From Cesiribacter sp. (GTDB lineage Bacteria; Bacteroidota; Bacteroidia; Cytophagales; Cyclobacteriaceae), in assembly GCA_030147305.1 (NCBI GenBank), contig JASLAE010000016.1, positions 1-5,262 of the forward strand: DNA of 5,262 nucleotides. The letters are read 5' to 3'. Of this stretch, positions 1 to 5,262 are shown piece by piece; positions within the stretch are counted from its first letter, which is position 1; each line of letters begins with the position of its first letter. Under the pieces are notes generated by a model, which was given only the letters and a program-made list of their open reading frames with translations, searched no databases and was not told where the DNA came from. Position numbers and translations under genes: made by a program.

Positions 1-13
1 CTTTTACAAAAAT

Positions 14-50
14 ACGTTCATAGCCAATCCCGCAAAAAGGCTATGAACGT
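14..50. terminator. Strong hairpin terminator, probably bidirectional
   Basis: A perfect 12-bp inverted repeat, ACGTTCATAGCC (14-25) and GGCTATGAACGT (39-50), encloses a 13-nt loop. The right arm is followed by the T-rich TTTTACTTTAAT. The left arm is preceded by ACAAAAAT, which reads as a T-rich tail on the opposite strand, so the hairpin could stop transcription in both directions. It most likely ends a gene lying just left of the window. Nothing in the window reads leftward into it with confidence. The assignment rests on structure alone. Confidence 0.8.
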
Positions 51-53
51 TTT

Positions 54-446
54 ACTTTAATAGGGCTTCTCCTATCTTTTTCAACTTTTTTGGGTGGAGA
101 GGGCTATCCTGCCTGTGCTGTTTGAACCGCTAGCCTTATAAGTAGGACTTAACAGACAGATAAATCTTAGAAGGCGGCGCCATCTGGCTAATAAGATTAT
201 CTGTAGAGCAATGGCCTATTCCCTGCTTGCGTGTCTGGCAGGCATCCCTTTTCAAGCAGATAAGCACGTTCTGGCCATGAGTAACCCAGGGTATTCTAAC
301 AGGGCTATCCAAAAAAGTAGCTGCAATTACATTTACCTGATGGTCAAATGAGCTGTTGGTATGAAATATTTTACCTGAGCACACCAGTTTCTGATGCTTT
401 TAAGGCAGAAGCTCAAATTTTTTTGTGGGCTTAATAGTCTTTTTGA
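54..446. other. Gene-poor intergenic stretch with one doubtful minus-strand ORF
   Basis: This stretch of roughly 400 bp lies between the terminator and the six-helix membrane protein and holds no recognisable gene. The only sizeable reading frame is on the minus strand, 384 down to 136. It has a GTG start, 82 codons and six cysteines. It matches no family I recognise and shows no signal peptide, membrane helix or repeat. It could be a lineage-specific small protein, the remnant of a decayed gene, or chance. The right-hand end probably carries the promoter for the gene at 484. A possible Bacteroidota-type pair is TTTG at 422-425 and the poor match TAGACATTG at 447-455, 21 nt apart, which would place the transcript start near the operator at 460. 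Confidence 0.5.
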
Positions 447-458
447 TAGACATTGCTT

Positions 459-481
459 TACTTTGAATCACAAAGTACTTT
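459..481. promoter_or_regulatory. Palindromic operator, copy 1, just before the six-helix membrane protein
   Basis: TACTTTG (459-465) and CAAAGTA (471-477) form a perfect 7-bp inverted repeat with a 5-nt spacer AATCA. The right arm runs on into CTTT, so 472-481 (AAAGTACTTT) is a second perfect 10-bp palindrome. Three half-sites result: ACTTTG, CAAAGT and ACTTTA. The first two are centred 11 bp apart, one helical turn, as expected for a dimeric winged-helix protein. The element ends 2 nt before the ATG at 484. A 20/22 match sits at the same place before the DUF4173 gene. I infer that it is the binding site of the regulator encoded at 1106-1405, giving autoregulation. The binding partner is not shown by the sequence. 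Confidence 0.75.
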
Positions 482-483
482 AA

Positions 484-1113
484 ATGAACAAGACTGAAAA
501 TTATTTAAATGACTTAGCCGAGATTCGTTCTATGATGGAGCGGTCCAGTCGGTTCATTTCTCTGTCCGGATTTTCAGGTGTGATGATGGGTATTTATGCC
601 CTTATAGGTGCTGCAGTTGCCTGGTACCTCATGCAGGACGAGGGCATTCCGGTAGAAGAAGGACTGATGCGTAGAGAAGCCTCACCTGAGTTGCGGCTGG
701 AACTGCTAATTGTTGGCTTGGTCGTGCTGGTTTTGGCACTTGCAACTGGTATATGGCTCACCATCCGCAAAAGCCGTAAAACAGGTCAGTCGATCTGGGA
801 CAAAACTGCCCGTCAGCTGCTTATTGCACTCTTTATTCCACTGGCTTCCGGTGGTATCTTATCTTTGATCTTTATGGCACGTGGCTATGTAGCTATACTT
901 GCGCCGCTCACGCTTATCTTTTATGGCCTGGCGCTGGTCAATGGCAGTAAATATACCCTGAGCGACATCCATACTCTTGGACTACTGCAAATAGCGCTGG
1001 GATTAGTGGCGGCAGTTTTTCTAGGCTACGGGCTCTTCTTTTGGGCAATTGGATTTGGTCTGTTGCACATTATCTATGGCTTTCTGATGTACCGCAAGTA
1101 CGAACGTGGATAA
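484..1113 (+). CDS. Conserved six-helix membrane protein of unknown function, partner of a winged-helix regulator
   Basis: This 209-residue inner-membrane protein has no known biochemical role. A polar, amphipathic N-terminal stretch (residues 1-25, including IRSMMERSSRF) is followed by about six hydrophobic segments near residues 27-50, 73-95, 110-131, 133-153, 163-182 and 184-202. An acidic/basic loop (51-72) and a basic loop (95-109) lie between the first three. I recognise the N-terminal motif IRSMMERSSRFISLSG as typical of uncharacterised membrane proteins of Bacteroidota that are encoded beside a small winged-helix regulator. The next gene overlaps it by 8 nt, so the two are very probably cotranscribed and translationally coupled. 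The ATG at 484 is supported by the conserved N-terminus and by the operator ending 2 nt upstream. No Shine-Dalgarno sequence is visible. A role in sensing a membrane state and controlling the partner regulator is possible, but this is inference. Confidence 0.85.
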   Translation: MNKTENYLNDLAEIRSMMERSSRFISLSGFSGVMMGIYALIGAAVAWYLMQDEGIPVEEGLMRREASPELRLELLIVGLVVLVLALATGIWLTIRKSRKTGQSIWDKTARQLLIALFIPLASGGILSLIFMARGYVAILAPLTLIFYGLALVNGSKYTLSDIHTLGLLQIALGLVAAVFLGYGLFFWAIGFGLLHIIYGFLMYRKYERG

Positions 1114-1405
1114 TTTGCTTAAAAACATAAATAAATCCTTCGAGAGCAAGGTGCGGCTGGGCATTATGTCGCTGCTGATGATCCACGACGAGTTGGAGTT
1201 CACCAGAATCAAGGAGCTGCTGCAGGTAACTGATGGAAACCTGGCCAGCCACTCCCGCGCGCTGGAAACTGCGGGTTACCTCTTGGTGGAAAAGGGTTTT
1301 GTAGGCCGTAAACCCAATACTGTGTTCAGAGCAACGGCAGAAGGAAAAATTGCCTTCCAGGAACATTTAAAAGCCCTTGAACAGCTGATCAGGCAGGGGC
1401 GGTGA
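1106..1405 (+). CDS. Winged helix-turn-helix transcriptional regulator (HTH_34 type)
   Basis: This 99-residue cytoplasmic DNA-binding protein is a single winged-helix domain with no ligand-binding domain, which is the normal size for the family. Helix 1 covers about residues 9-27 (FESKVRLGIMSLLMI). The turn-helix pair is at about 31-57, with the family-typical FTRIKELLQVTDGNLASHSRALETAGYL as first and recognition helices. The wing is at about 58-78 (KGFVGRKPNTVFRAT), with basic residues K63, R68 and K69. A C-terminal helix at 79-97 probably makes the dimer. The start is a GTG at 1106 that overlaps the end of the membrane-protein gene by 8 nt. The next in-frame ATG (1166) would remove helix 1, so the GTG is preferred. 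Family members usually act as repressors or activators of adjacent genes. The paired palindromes before 484 and 1554 are its most likely targets. The coding frame and fold are secure; the target assignment is inferred. Confidence 0.93.
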   Translation: MDNLLKNINKSFESKVRLGIMSLLMIHDELEFTRIKELLQVTDGNLASHSRALETAGYLLVEKGFVGRKPNTVFRATAEGKIAFQEHLKALEQLIRQGR

Positions 1406-1531
1406 GTTTTAGAATCAGTAAAAAAATGGTTGAATGAAACCAATGAACCCTAACAGCATAGTCAGGATAAACACTAATGCTTTATAAGCTATCTATATAA
1501 CTGAAAACTACTCCTCTTTTTTTACCCATTC

Positions 1532-1553
1532 ACTTTGAAATACAAAGTACTTT
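1532..1553. promoter_or_regulatory. Palindromic operator, copy 2, abutting the DUF4173 start codon
   Basis: ACTTTG (1532-1537) and CAAAGT (1543-1548) form a perfect 6-bp inverted repeat with spacer AAATA. As in copy 1, the element continues to form AAAGTACTTT (1544-1553), which ends directly at the ATG at 1554. It matches copy 1 at 20 of 22 positions, and both differences fall in the spacer, as expected when only the half-sites contact protein. It lies at the end of a 148-nt gap after the regulator gene. That gap shows no terminator-like hairpin, but the element suggests that DUF4173 has its own promoter under the same control. I could not place convincing -33 and -7 boxes here. Confidence 0.75.
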
Positions 1554-2927
1554 ATGAAACAGAAAACTATTTACCTGCAAGCGTTGGTGGCCATGGCTGG
1601 CACAGCTTTATTCTACCAAAGTAGCTGGGGCGTTAATGCATTTCTTGTTGCAGTATTGACCCTTGTACTGGTAGCCAGAACCAGGCGTATTCCACTCTTG
1701 CCAGCATTATTATTTGGCTTAGCAGGTCTGTTGGTTGCTGTAAATGCTGCGATGATCAGTCTGGTCCTTTACTGGCTCTTGCTGATGATTTTAGTCAGCA
1801 GCACACAGAGCAGCACTTCATGGGCTGCTGGAATCCCCGATGGTGCCACACGCTTCATTAAAGGTGGCTGGCAGGTAATCAGCAAGCAAAAGCAGGGGCT
1901 GATTCCAGGCTTTACCATGGGCAAAAGCCTTTTCATTGTAGTGCCTCCTTTGGTAATCACACTACTATTTTATGGCCTTTATGCCATCGCAAGTCCAACA
2001 TTCGCCACTAAGGTCTCTCTTGCCAGGTTAGATTTACCAAATCCCGGCTGGTTTATCCTCTTTTTCAGCTTGCTTTATTGCAGCTATGCCCTGGTATATG
2101 TACTGCCTGTTTCTGATCTGCAGCTTTGGGATGCCCGCCAACCTACTATTTTACAACGGATCCGCAGAAAAAACTTTCTTAATCCGTTCTGGCTCAAATA
2201 CGAATACAAAACAGCTGTTCTGGCCCTGTTTTGCCTGAATGGGCTGCTCCTGCTCTTCCATGGTGTAGATATCTTCAGCCTGTTCGAAGGTAAGCCAGGA
2301 GATATTACCTACTCTGAATGGGTTCATCAGGGTGTAGGCGCGCTAATCCTTTCCATCCTGATGGCTGTTGCCCTGCTCGTGTATGTATTCCGGGGTAATC
2401 TTAACTTCTTTAGCCAGAATGCCTCGCTCAGGACCGGTGCAAAGGTATGGATAATACAAAATGCACTGCTGGTTTTTACCACAGCTCTCAAGAACAGCTG
2501 GTACATAGCCAGCTGGGGGCTGACCTATCGCCGCATTGGGGTTTGGGTGTACCTGGTGCTGGTCCTGATTGGCTTGATCGCCACCTGGTCTAAAATTCAG
2601 CATAAGCAAACCTTGTGGTGGATGATTAAAGTTAACCTGAGGGCTACAGTATTAGTACTGCTGCTCGTGGCAGCTTTTCCCTGGGCACGCATCATTACCT
2701 GGTACAACCTGCACGAAGTAAAAAACAGAGACGAGTACTACCTCTTTCACCTACCCATCCATAACACAGATCAGCTCCTGCCTTACAGCCATACTTTTAT
2801 GGAAGCACATCAGCAGGCCCTTCATGACCGCATAGCGGAGCTTGAAGAAGCAACACAAACAAATAACTGGAAAAGCTGGAACCTCCTCAATTATTATGCT
2901 GCTCAACAACTTGAAAAAACTAACTAG
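1554..2927 (+). CDS. DUF4173-family polytopic membrane protein
   Basis: This 457-residue integral membrane protein has about nine or ten hydrophobic segments, near residues 5-21, 27-41, 47-64, 66-82, 126-147, 164-185, 219-236, 261-280, 297-313, 328-346 and 361-380. Not all of these need span the membrane. The region from about 130 to 390 resembles DUF4173: LFYGLYAIASPTF (138-150), YSEWVHQGVGAL (253-264) and especially the polar motif SWGLTYRRIGVWVY (320-333), which corresponds to the GLT-x-x-R signature of that family. A basic cytoplasmic loop (200-218) and a soluble C-terminal tail (about 384-457) with a short helical, charged segment follow the usual plan. The biochemical role is unknown. 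The ATG at 1554 directly follows the palindromic operator. The 3' end overlaps the next gene, so the two are likely cotranscribed. The family call is from memory of the motif, not from a search. Confidence 0.85.
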   Translation: MKQKTIYLQALVAMAGTALFYQSSWGVNAFLVAVLTLVLVARTRRIPLLPALLFGLAGLLVAVNAAMISLVLYWLLLMILVSSTQSSTSWAAGIPDGATRFIKGGWQVISKQKQGLIPGFTMGKSLFIVVPPLVITLLFYGLYAIASPTFATKVSLARLDLPNPGWFILFFSLLYCSYALVYVLPVSDLQLWDARQPTILQRIRRKNFLNPFWLKYEYKTAVLALFCLNGLLLLFHGVDIFSLFEGKPGDITYSEWVHQGVGALILSILMAVALLVYVFRGNLNFFSQNASLRTGAKVWIIQNALLVFTTALKNSWYIASWGLTYRRIGVWVYLVLVLIGLIATWSKIQHKQTLWWMIKVNLRATVLVLLLVAAFPWARIITWYNLHEVKNRDEYYLFHLPIHNTDQLLPYSHTFMEAHQQALHDRIAELEEATQTNNWKSWNLLNYYAAQQLEKTN

Positions 2928-3909
2928 CCTGTTTCGCCTCATAGGCCGTTTGATGGCAGGCACTGTAAAAACGGCCCCCTGGGCGGCTGGGCCACTCCTT
3001 GGCCTGGCTGCTTACTGTCCGCTTTACTACTTTGCCCTGGCAGATTCCTGGCTGCCACATTTGCTGGGCCTATACCTGTTTTGGGCAGCCTGGCTCCTGC
3101 TCTGGCGGCAGGATTATAAAGCTGCATGGCTGGGTGCCTGGATAATACTGGCCTCCTGCAGCCTGGTGAATGTACCCAAAGGATCTGATGAAAATCTAAT
3201 CCCGTATCATAATCAGTTAAAGGTAGCACAGGTTAATGTACTACAGTTCAATCAGGACCACAAGCGGGTAACCGCTCATATAAAACAGCTGGATGCAGAT
3301 GTGCTGGCTTTTCAGGAGGTAGACCAGCTATGGGCCGATAGTCTGGTAGAGGAGCTGGCTGGAGAATATGCTTATTATAGCCTGGCACCCCAGGACAATT
3401 GCTATGGTATGGCGCTATTTTCCCGAAAACCGCTTAAAAAGGTTCAGCTTCGGTTTTGGGAAGGATTTCCAGCCATCAGCGCCCTTTTGCAGGAGGGAGA
3501 ACAGCAAACACTTATCCTGAGTCTGCATGCAGCATCCCCCACCACAAGGCAACGTTTTCAGGCCCGTAACAAGCAATTGGCTTTAGCAGCGCAGCTGGTT
3601 GCAAAAAGTAATCTGCCTACCCTGATCATAGGGGACTTTAACACTGTTCCCTGGGATACTGCCCTAAAGCCTTTGCTGGATTCTGGCAGCCTGCAGGACA
3701 GCCGTGCCCGCCACTATACTGCAACCTGGCCGGCGCAATTAGGCAAATGGGGCATTCCCATTGATTATGTCCTCTACAGTCCACACTGGCAGCGTGTAAG
3801 CCATAAGTCAGTTACCATTCCAGGCTCAGACCATAAGGCCATGGTTGCTACCCTGGCGCTAAAGCCTGCAACAGCAAAACAAGAGAAGGTCTTATTAAGC
3901 AAATTGTAA
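2896..3909 (+). CDS. Membrane-anchored endonuclease/exonuclease/phosphatase (EEP) family protein
   Basis: From the ATG at 2896 the product has 337 residues. Hydrophobic segments near residues 28-48, 51-70 and 75-92 tether it to the membrane, and a metal-dependent EEP catalytic domain follows from about 107 to 325. Visible catalytic motifs in order are VNV (Asn114), FQEV (Glu141), YGMALFSRKPL (170-180), SLHA (His211), GDFNT (Asp247, Asn249), IDYV (Asp290) and GSDHKA (Asp312, His313). All expected metal- and phosphate-binding residues are present, so it should be an active phosphodiesterase or phosphatase. The family cuts nucleic acids, phospholipids or inositol phosphates, and the substrate cannot be told here. 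The start is uncertain: 2842 would add 18 residues and overlap DUF4173 by 86 nt; 2896 overlaps it by 32 nt; 2953 leaves a 25-nt gap. The tight arrangement points to an operon with DUF4173 under operator copy 2. Confidence 0.9.
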   Translation: MLLNNLKKLTSLFRLIGRLMAGTVKTAPWAAGPLLGLAAYCPLYYFALADSWLPHLLGLYLFWAAWLLLWRQDYKAAWLGAWIILASCSLVNVPKGSDENLIPYHNQLKVAQVNVLQFNQDHKRVTAHIKQLDADVLAFQEVDQLWADSLVEELAGEYAYYSLAPQDNCYGMALFSRKPLKKVQLRFWEGFPAISALLQEGEQQTLILSLHAASPTTRQRFQARNKQLALAAQLVAKSNLPTLIIGDFNTVPWDTALKPLLDSGSLQDSRARHYTATWPAQLGKWGIPIDYVLYSPHWQRVSHKSVTIPGSDHKAMVATLALKPATAKQEKVLLSKL

Positions 3910-3993
3910 AGAAGTCTGTAAGTATGGGCCTGTCCTTTGCTAAAACAGCTATTCCTAAAACAAAAAATTATTTATCCTAAGCATATTAATATC

Positions 3994-4368
3994 ATGTCAC
4001 GTAACCCTCTGCTAATAATCGGGACTGCAGTGATTGTGTTATCCGTACTGTTTGTCATGACAATGATTGCAACGGATCCCGGAGATAATTTAACAATCGT
4101 AAATGCTGATCTCATTAAAGACAAATTAGGGAATACCTATGTTAGCGGCTCCCTTAAAAACAATACAGACCACCCCTATTCGGATATTGAAATAGCAATT
4201 GGCTTTATCACTAATGAAGGTAAGTCAACACAGACTACGATAGTGAAACACCCAATGCTCCATGCTGGAGCATTATGGAATTTCAAAATACCAGCACATA
4301 TCAAAAATGTTAGCTCTTTTGAAATCGAATCAATCGTAACAAAGGAGGAAACCATTGAAAAAAATTAA
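3994..4368 (+). CDS. Small membrane-anchored protein with FxLYD-like domain
   Basis: This 124-residue protein starts at the ATG at 3994. A TTG at 3937 in the same frame would add a 19-residue, lysine-rich extension and is less likely. Residues 5-26 (NPLLIIGTAVIVLSVLFVMTMI) form one membrane helix or uncleaved signal anchor. Residues about 33-118 look like a beta-sandwich of the FxLYD or DUF3426 kind: VSGSLKNNTDHPYSDIEIAIGF, then NEGK, then a HAGALWNFKI segment matching the usual 'pG...F.i' turn. Such domains sit outside the membrane and their function is poorly known. The gene is visibly richer in A and T than its neighbours and is 84 nt downstream of the phosphatase gene, without an obvious promoter or terminator between them. 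It may be a later insertion or independently transcribed. The domain name is a pattern-level judgement. Confidence 0.7.
   Translation: MSRNPLLIIGTAVIVLSVLFVMTMIATDPGDNLTIVNADLIKDKLGNTYVSGSLKNNTDHPYSDIEIAIGFITNEGKSTQTTIVKHPMLHAGALWNFKIPAHIKNVSSFEIESIVTKEETIEKN
4254..4274. repeat. Perfect 9-bp hairpin inside the FxLYD-like gene
   Basis: AATGCTCCA (4254-4262) and TGGAGCATT (4266-4274) form a perfect 9-bp stem with a 3-nt TGC loop. It encodes the conserved-looking MLHAGAL segment. No T-tract follows, so it is not a standard terminator. It may be chance, or it may shape mRNA stability. Confidence 0.4.
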
Positions 4369-4404
4369 CAAATCTATAAGCAAGGCTTAGTAAGGCTGTG
4401 CCCC

Positions 4405-5262
4405 TTACCTTCCCGGTACATGCACATCTTCTTTGCGCACGCCTTCTGCCTCTAATTTTTCTTCCGCCCATTCTTTATCATCTTCATCGGCCTCCAGCCC
4501 ATGCTGTGTAGATCCCAATGCTTCGTCATGCACAAGTTCTACCAGTACCGGAAAATGGTCTGAGCCAAAATAGGGCAGCCGCTTAATAAATGAAAGGGTA
4601 AAATGATGGCTGTGGAAGATATGGTCGAGGGGCCAGCGAATAAACCAGTAATTGGCATTGAAGGTGTTGATCATGGCCCTGCCGATTCGAGGATCCAGCA
4701 AGCCGCTGATTTTTCTAAACAGGCGAGTGGTGGCAGACCAGGCCACATCATTCAGATCGCCGGCCACGATCACTGCCTGATCGGCATCTGTAACACTTTT
4801 ACCCACCACCAGCAGCTCGGCATCGCGTTCAGTGGATTCTTCATTTTCGGTAGGGCTTGGGGGGGCAGGGTGTAAAAAATGCATGCGCACTTCCATGCCG
4901 GAGGGCAATACCACCAGTGCATGCATGGAAGGAATGTCAGGCTCTACCAGAAACTGAATGGCAGCATCTCTTAACGGTAAACGTGAATATACATGCATGC
5001 CATAGAGGTTGTCCAGCGGGCATTTAATGGTAAAGGGATAGTCTGGTTCCAGCACATCGAGCCGTTCTTCCCACCATTTATCAGACTCCAGCGTGACCAG
5101 AATATCGGGATTATGCTCCCTCACCAGTTCCAGCAGCCTGTTAACCATTCTGTTGGGGGTGAGTACATTAGCAGACATGATGCGTACGCTGCATTCACGC
5201 TTAAATTTTCTGGAGCGTACCACTTCGGCAGGATAAAAGTTGGTATAGGGTACTATCCACCA
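4405..5262 (-). CDS. EEP-family hydrolase, 5' end outside the window (partial)
   Basis: The minus-strand frame is open to the window edge, giving 285 visible residues that begin WWIVPYTNFYPAEV. A GTG at 5223 is therefore not the real start. In numbering from the edge, catalytic motifs are SANV (Asn32), TLESDKWW (Glu59), DNLYGMHVYSRLPL (84-97), LHPAPPSP (His131), AGDLNDVAWS (Asp169, Asn171), PLDHIF (Asp213) and GSDHFP (Asp235, His236). The set is complete, so an active metal-dependent phosphodiesterase or phosphatase is expected. The subfamily differs from the other EEP gene here: it has the STERDAELL helix (143-151), the SGLLDPRIGR segment and an acidic C-terminal tail (about 245-285). Members of this subfamily usually begin with a few membrane helices ending near a PYT motif, which would lie just outside the window. 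It converges on the FxLYD-like gene across a 36-nt gap without a clear terminator. The substrate is unknown. Confidence 0.92.
   Translation of the reverse strand, partial: WWIVPYTNFYPAEVVRSRKFKRECSVRIMSANVLTPNRMVNRLLELVREHNPDILVTLESDKWWEERLDVLEPDYPFTIKCPLDNLYGMHVYSRLPLRDAAIQFLVEPDIPSMHALVVLPSGMEVRMHFLHPAPPSPTENEESTERDAELLVVGKSVTDADQAVIVAGDLNDVAWSATTRLFRKISGLLDPRIGRAMINTFNANYWFIRWPLDHIFHSHHFTLSFIKRLPYFGSDHFPVLVELVHDEALGSTQHGLEADEDDKEWAEEKLEAEGVRKEDVHVPGR

Noticed and set aside
136..384. Minus-strand 82-codon frame as an annotated gene
   Set aside because: It has a GTG start, no recognisable domain, no ribosome-binding signal and no partner gene. It is kept only as an observation.
1070..1366. 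Minus-strand frame opposite the regulator gene
   Set aside because: It lies fully antisense to the well-supported winged-helix gene and the end of the membrane-protein gene, and its translation resembles no protein family.
1406..1531. Terminator or small RNA between the regulator and DUF4173
   Set aside because: Only a 4-bp stem (GCTT-TAT-AAGC) is visible. Nothing resembles a terminator or a known RNA.
3937..3993. TTG start giving a 19-residue extension of the FxLYD-like protein
   Set aside because: The extension is lysine-rich and precedes the membrane anchor without a known feature. The ATG at 3994 gives a normal anchor directly at the N-terminus.
4369..4404. Terminator between the convergent genes
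   Set aside because: The gap contains only a short direct repeat of AAGGCT and no stable hairpin with a T-tract.
4603..4875. Plus-strand 90-codon frame
   Set aside because: It is antisense to the catalytic core of the convergent EEP gene, whose motifs are all intact, so it is a shadow frame.
4878..5000. Three GCATGC/ATGCAT palindromes close together in the convergent EEP gene
   Set aside because: Each is explained by a Met-His pair in the protein (RMHFLHP, SMHALV, GMHVYS). Spacing is irregular and flanks are unrelated.
1..5262. CRISPR array, tRNA, rRNA, insertion sequence or phage genes
   Set aside because: No regularly spaced repeats, cloverleaf sequences, terminal inverted repeats or transposase or phage motifs were seen on either strand.

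Overview
The window looks like chromosomal DNA from a member of the Bacteroidota, probably an environmental Cytophagales-type bacterium. Three things support this: gene families common in that phylum (a membrane protein paired with a winged-helix regulator, a DUF4173 protein, and two kinds of endonuclease/exonuclease/phosphatase protein), moderate GC content, and almost no Shine-Dalgarno sequences ahead of the genes. This placement is an inference from gene content; no marker gene is present.

Layout. A strong hairpin terminator (14-50) closes whatever lies to the left. About 400 bp without a convincing gene follows. Five genes then run rightward: a six-helix membrane protein (484-1113), a small winged-helix regulator overlapping it by 8 nt (1106-1405), a polytopic DUF4173 protein (1554-2927), a membrane-anchored phosphatase-fold protein overlapping that (2896-3909), and an AT-rich single-pass protein with an FxLYD-like domain (3994-4368). 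A second phosphatase-fold protein of a different subfamily (4405-5262) converges from the right and has its 5' end outside the window.

The most informative signal is non-coding. Two 22-bp elements, identical at 20 of 22 positions, lie immediately before the start codons of the six-helix protein (460-481) and the DUF4173 protein (1532-1553). Each holds an inverted repeat ACTTTG-N5-CAAAGT, and each continues into a second palindrome, AAAGTACTTT, that ends at or 2 nt before the ATG. The only regulator in the window is the winged-helix protein encoded between them. The simplest reading is a local regulon in which this protein controls its own operon and the DUF4173/phosphatase operon through operators placed on the translation start.

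I infer a small envelope-associated module: a membrane protein plus regulator, controlling a DUF4173 membrane protein plus a membrane-tethered hydrolase. The substrate and the inducing signal cannot be read from the sequence. The FxLYD-like gene and the convergent phosphatase are probably neighbours rather than parts of the module.
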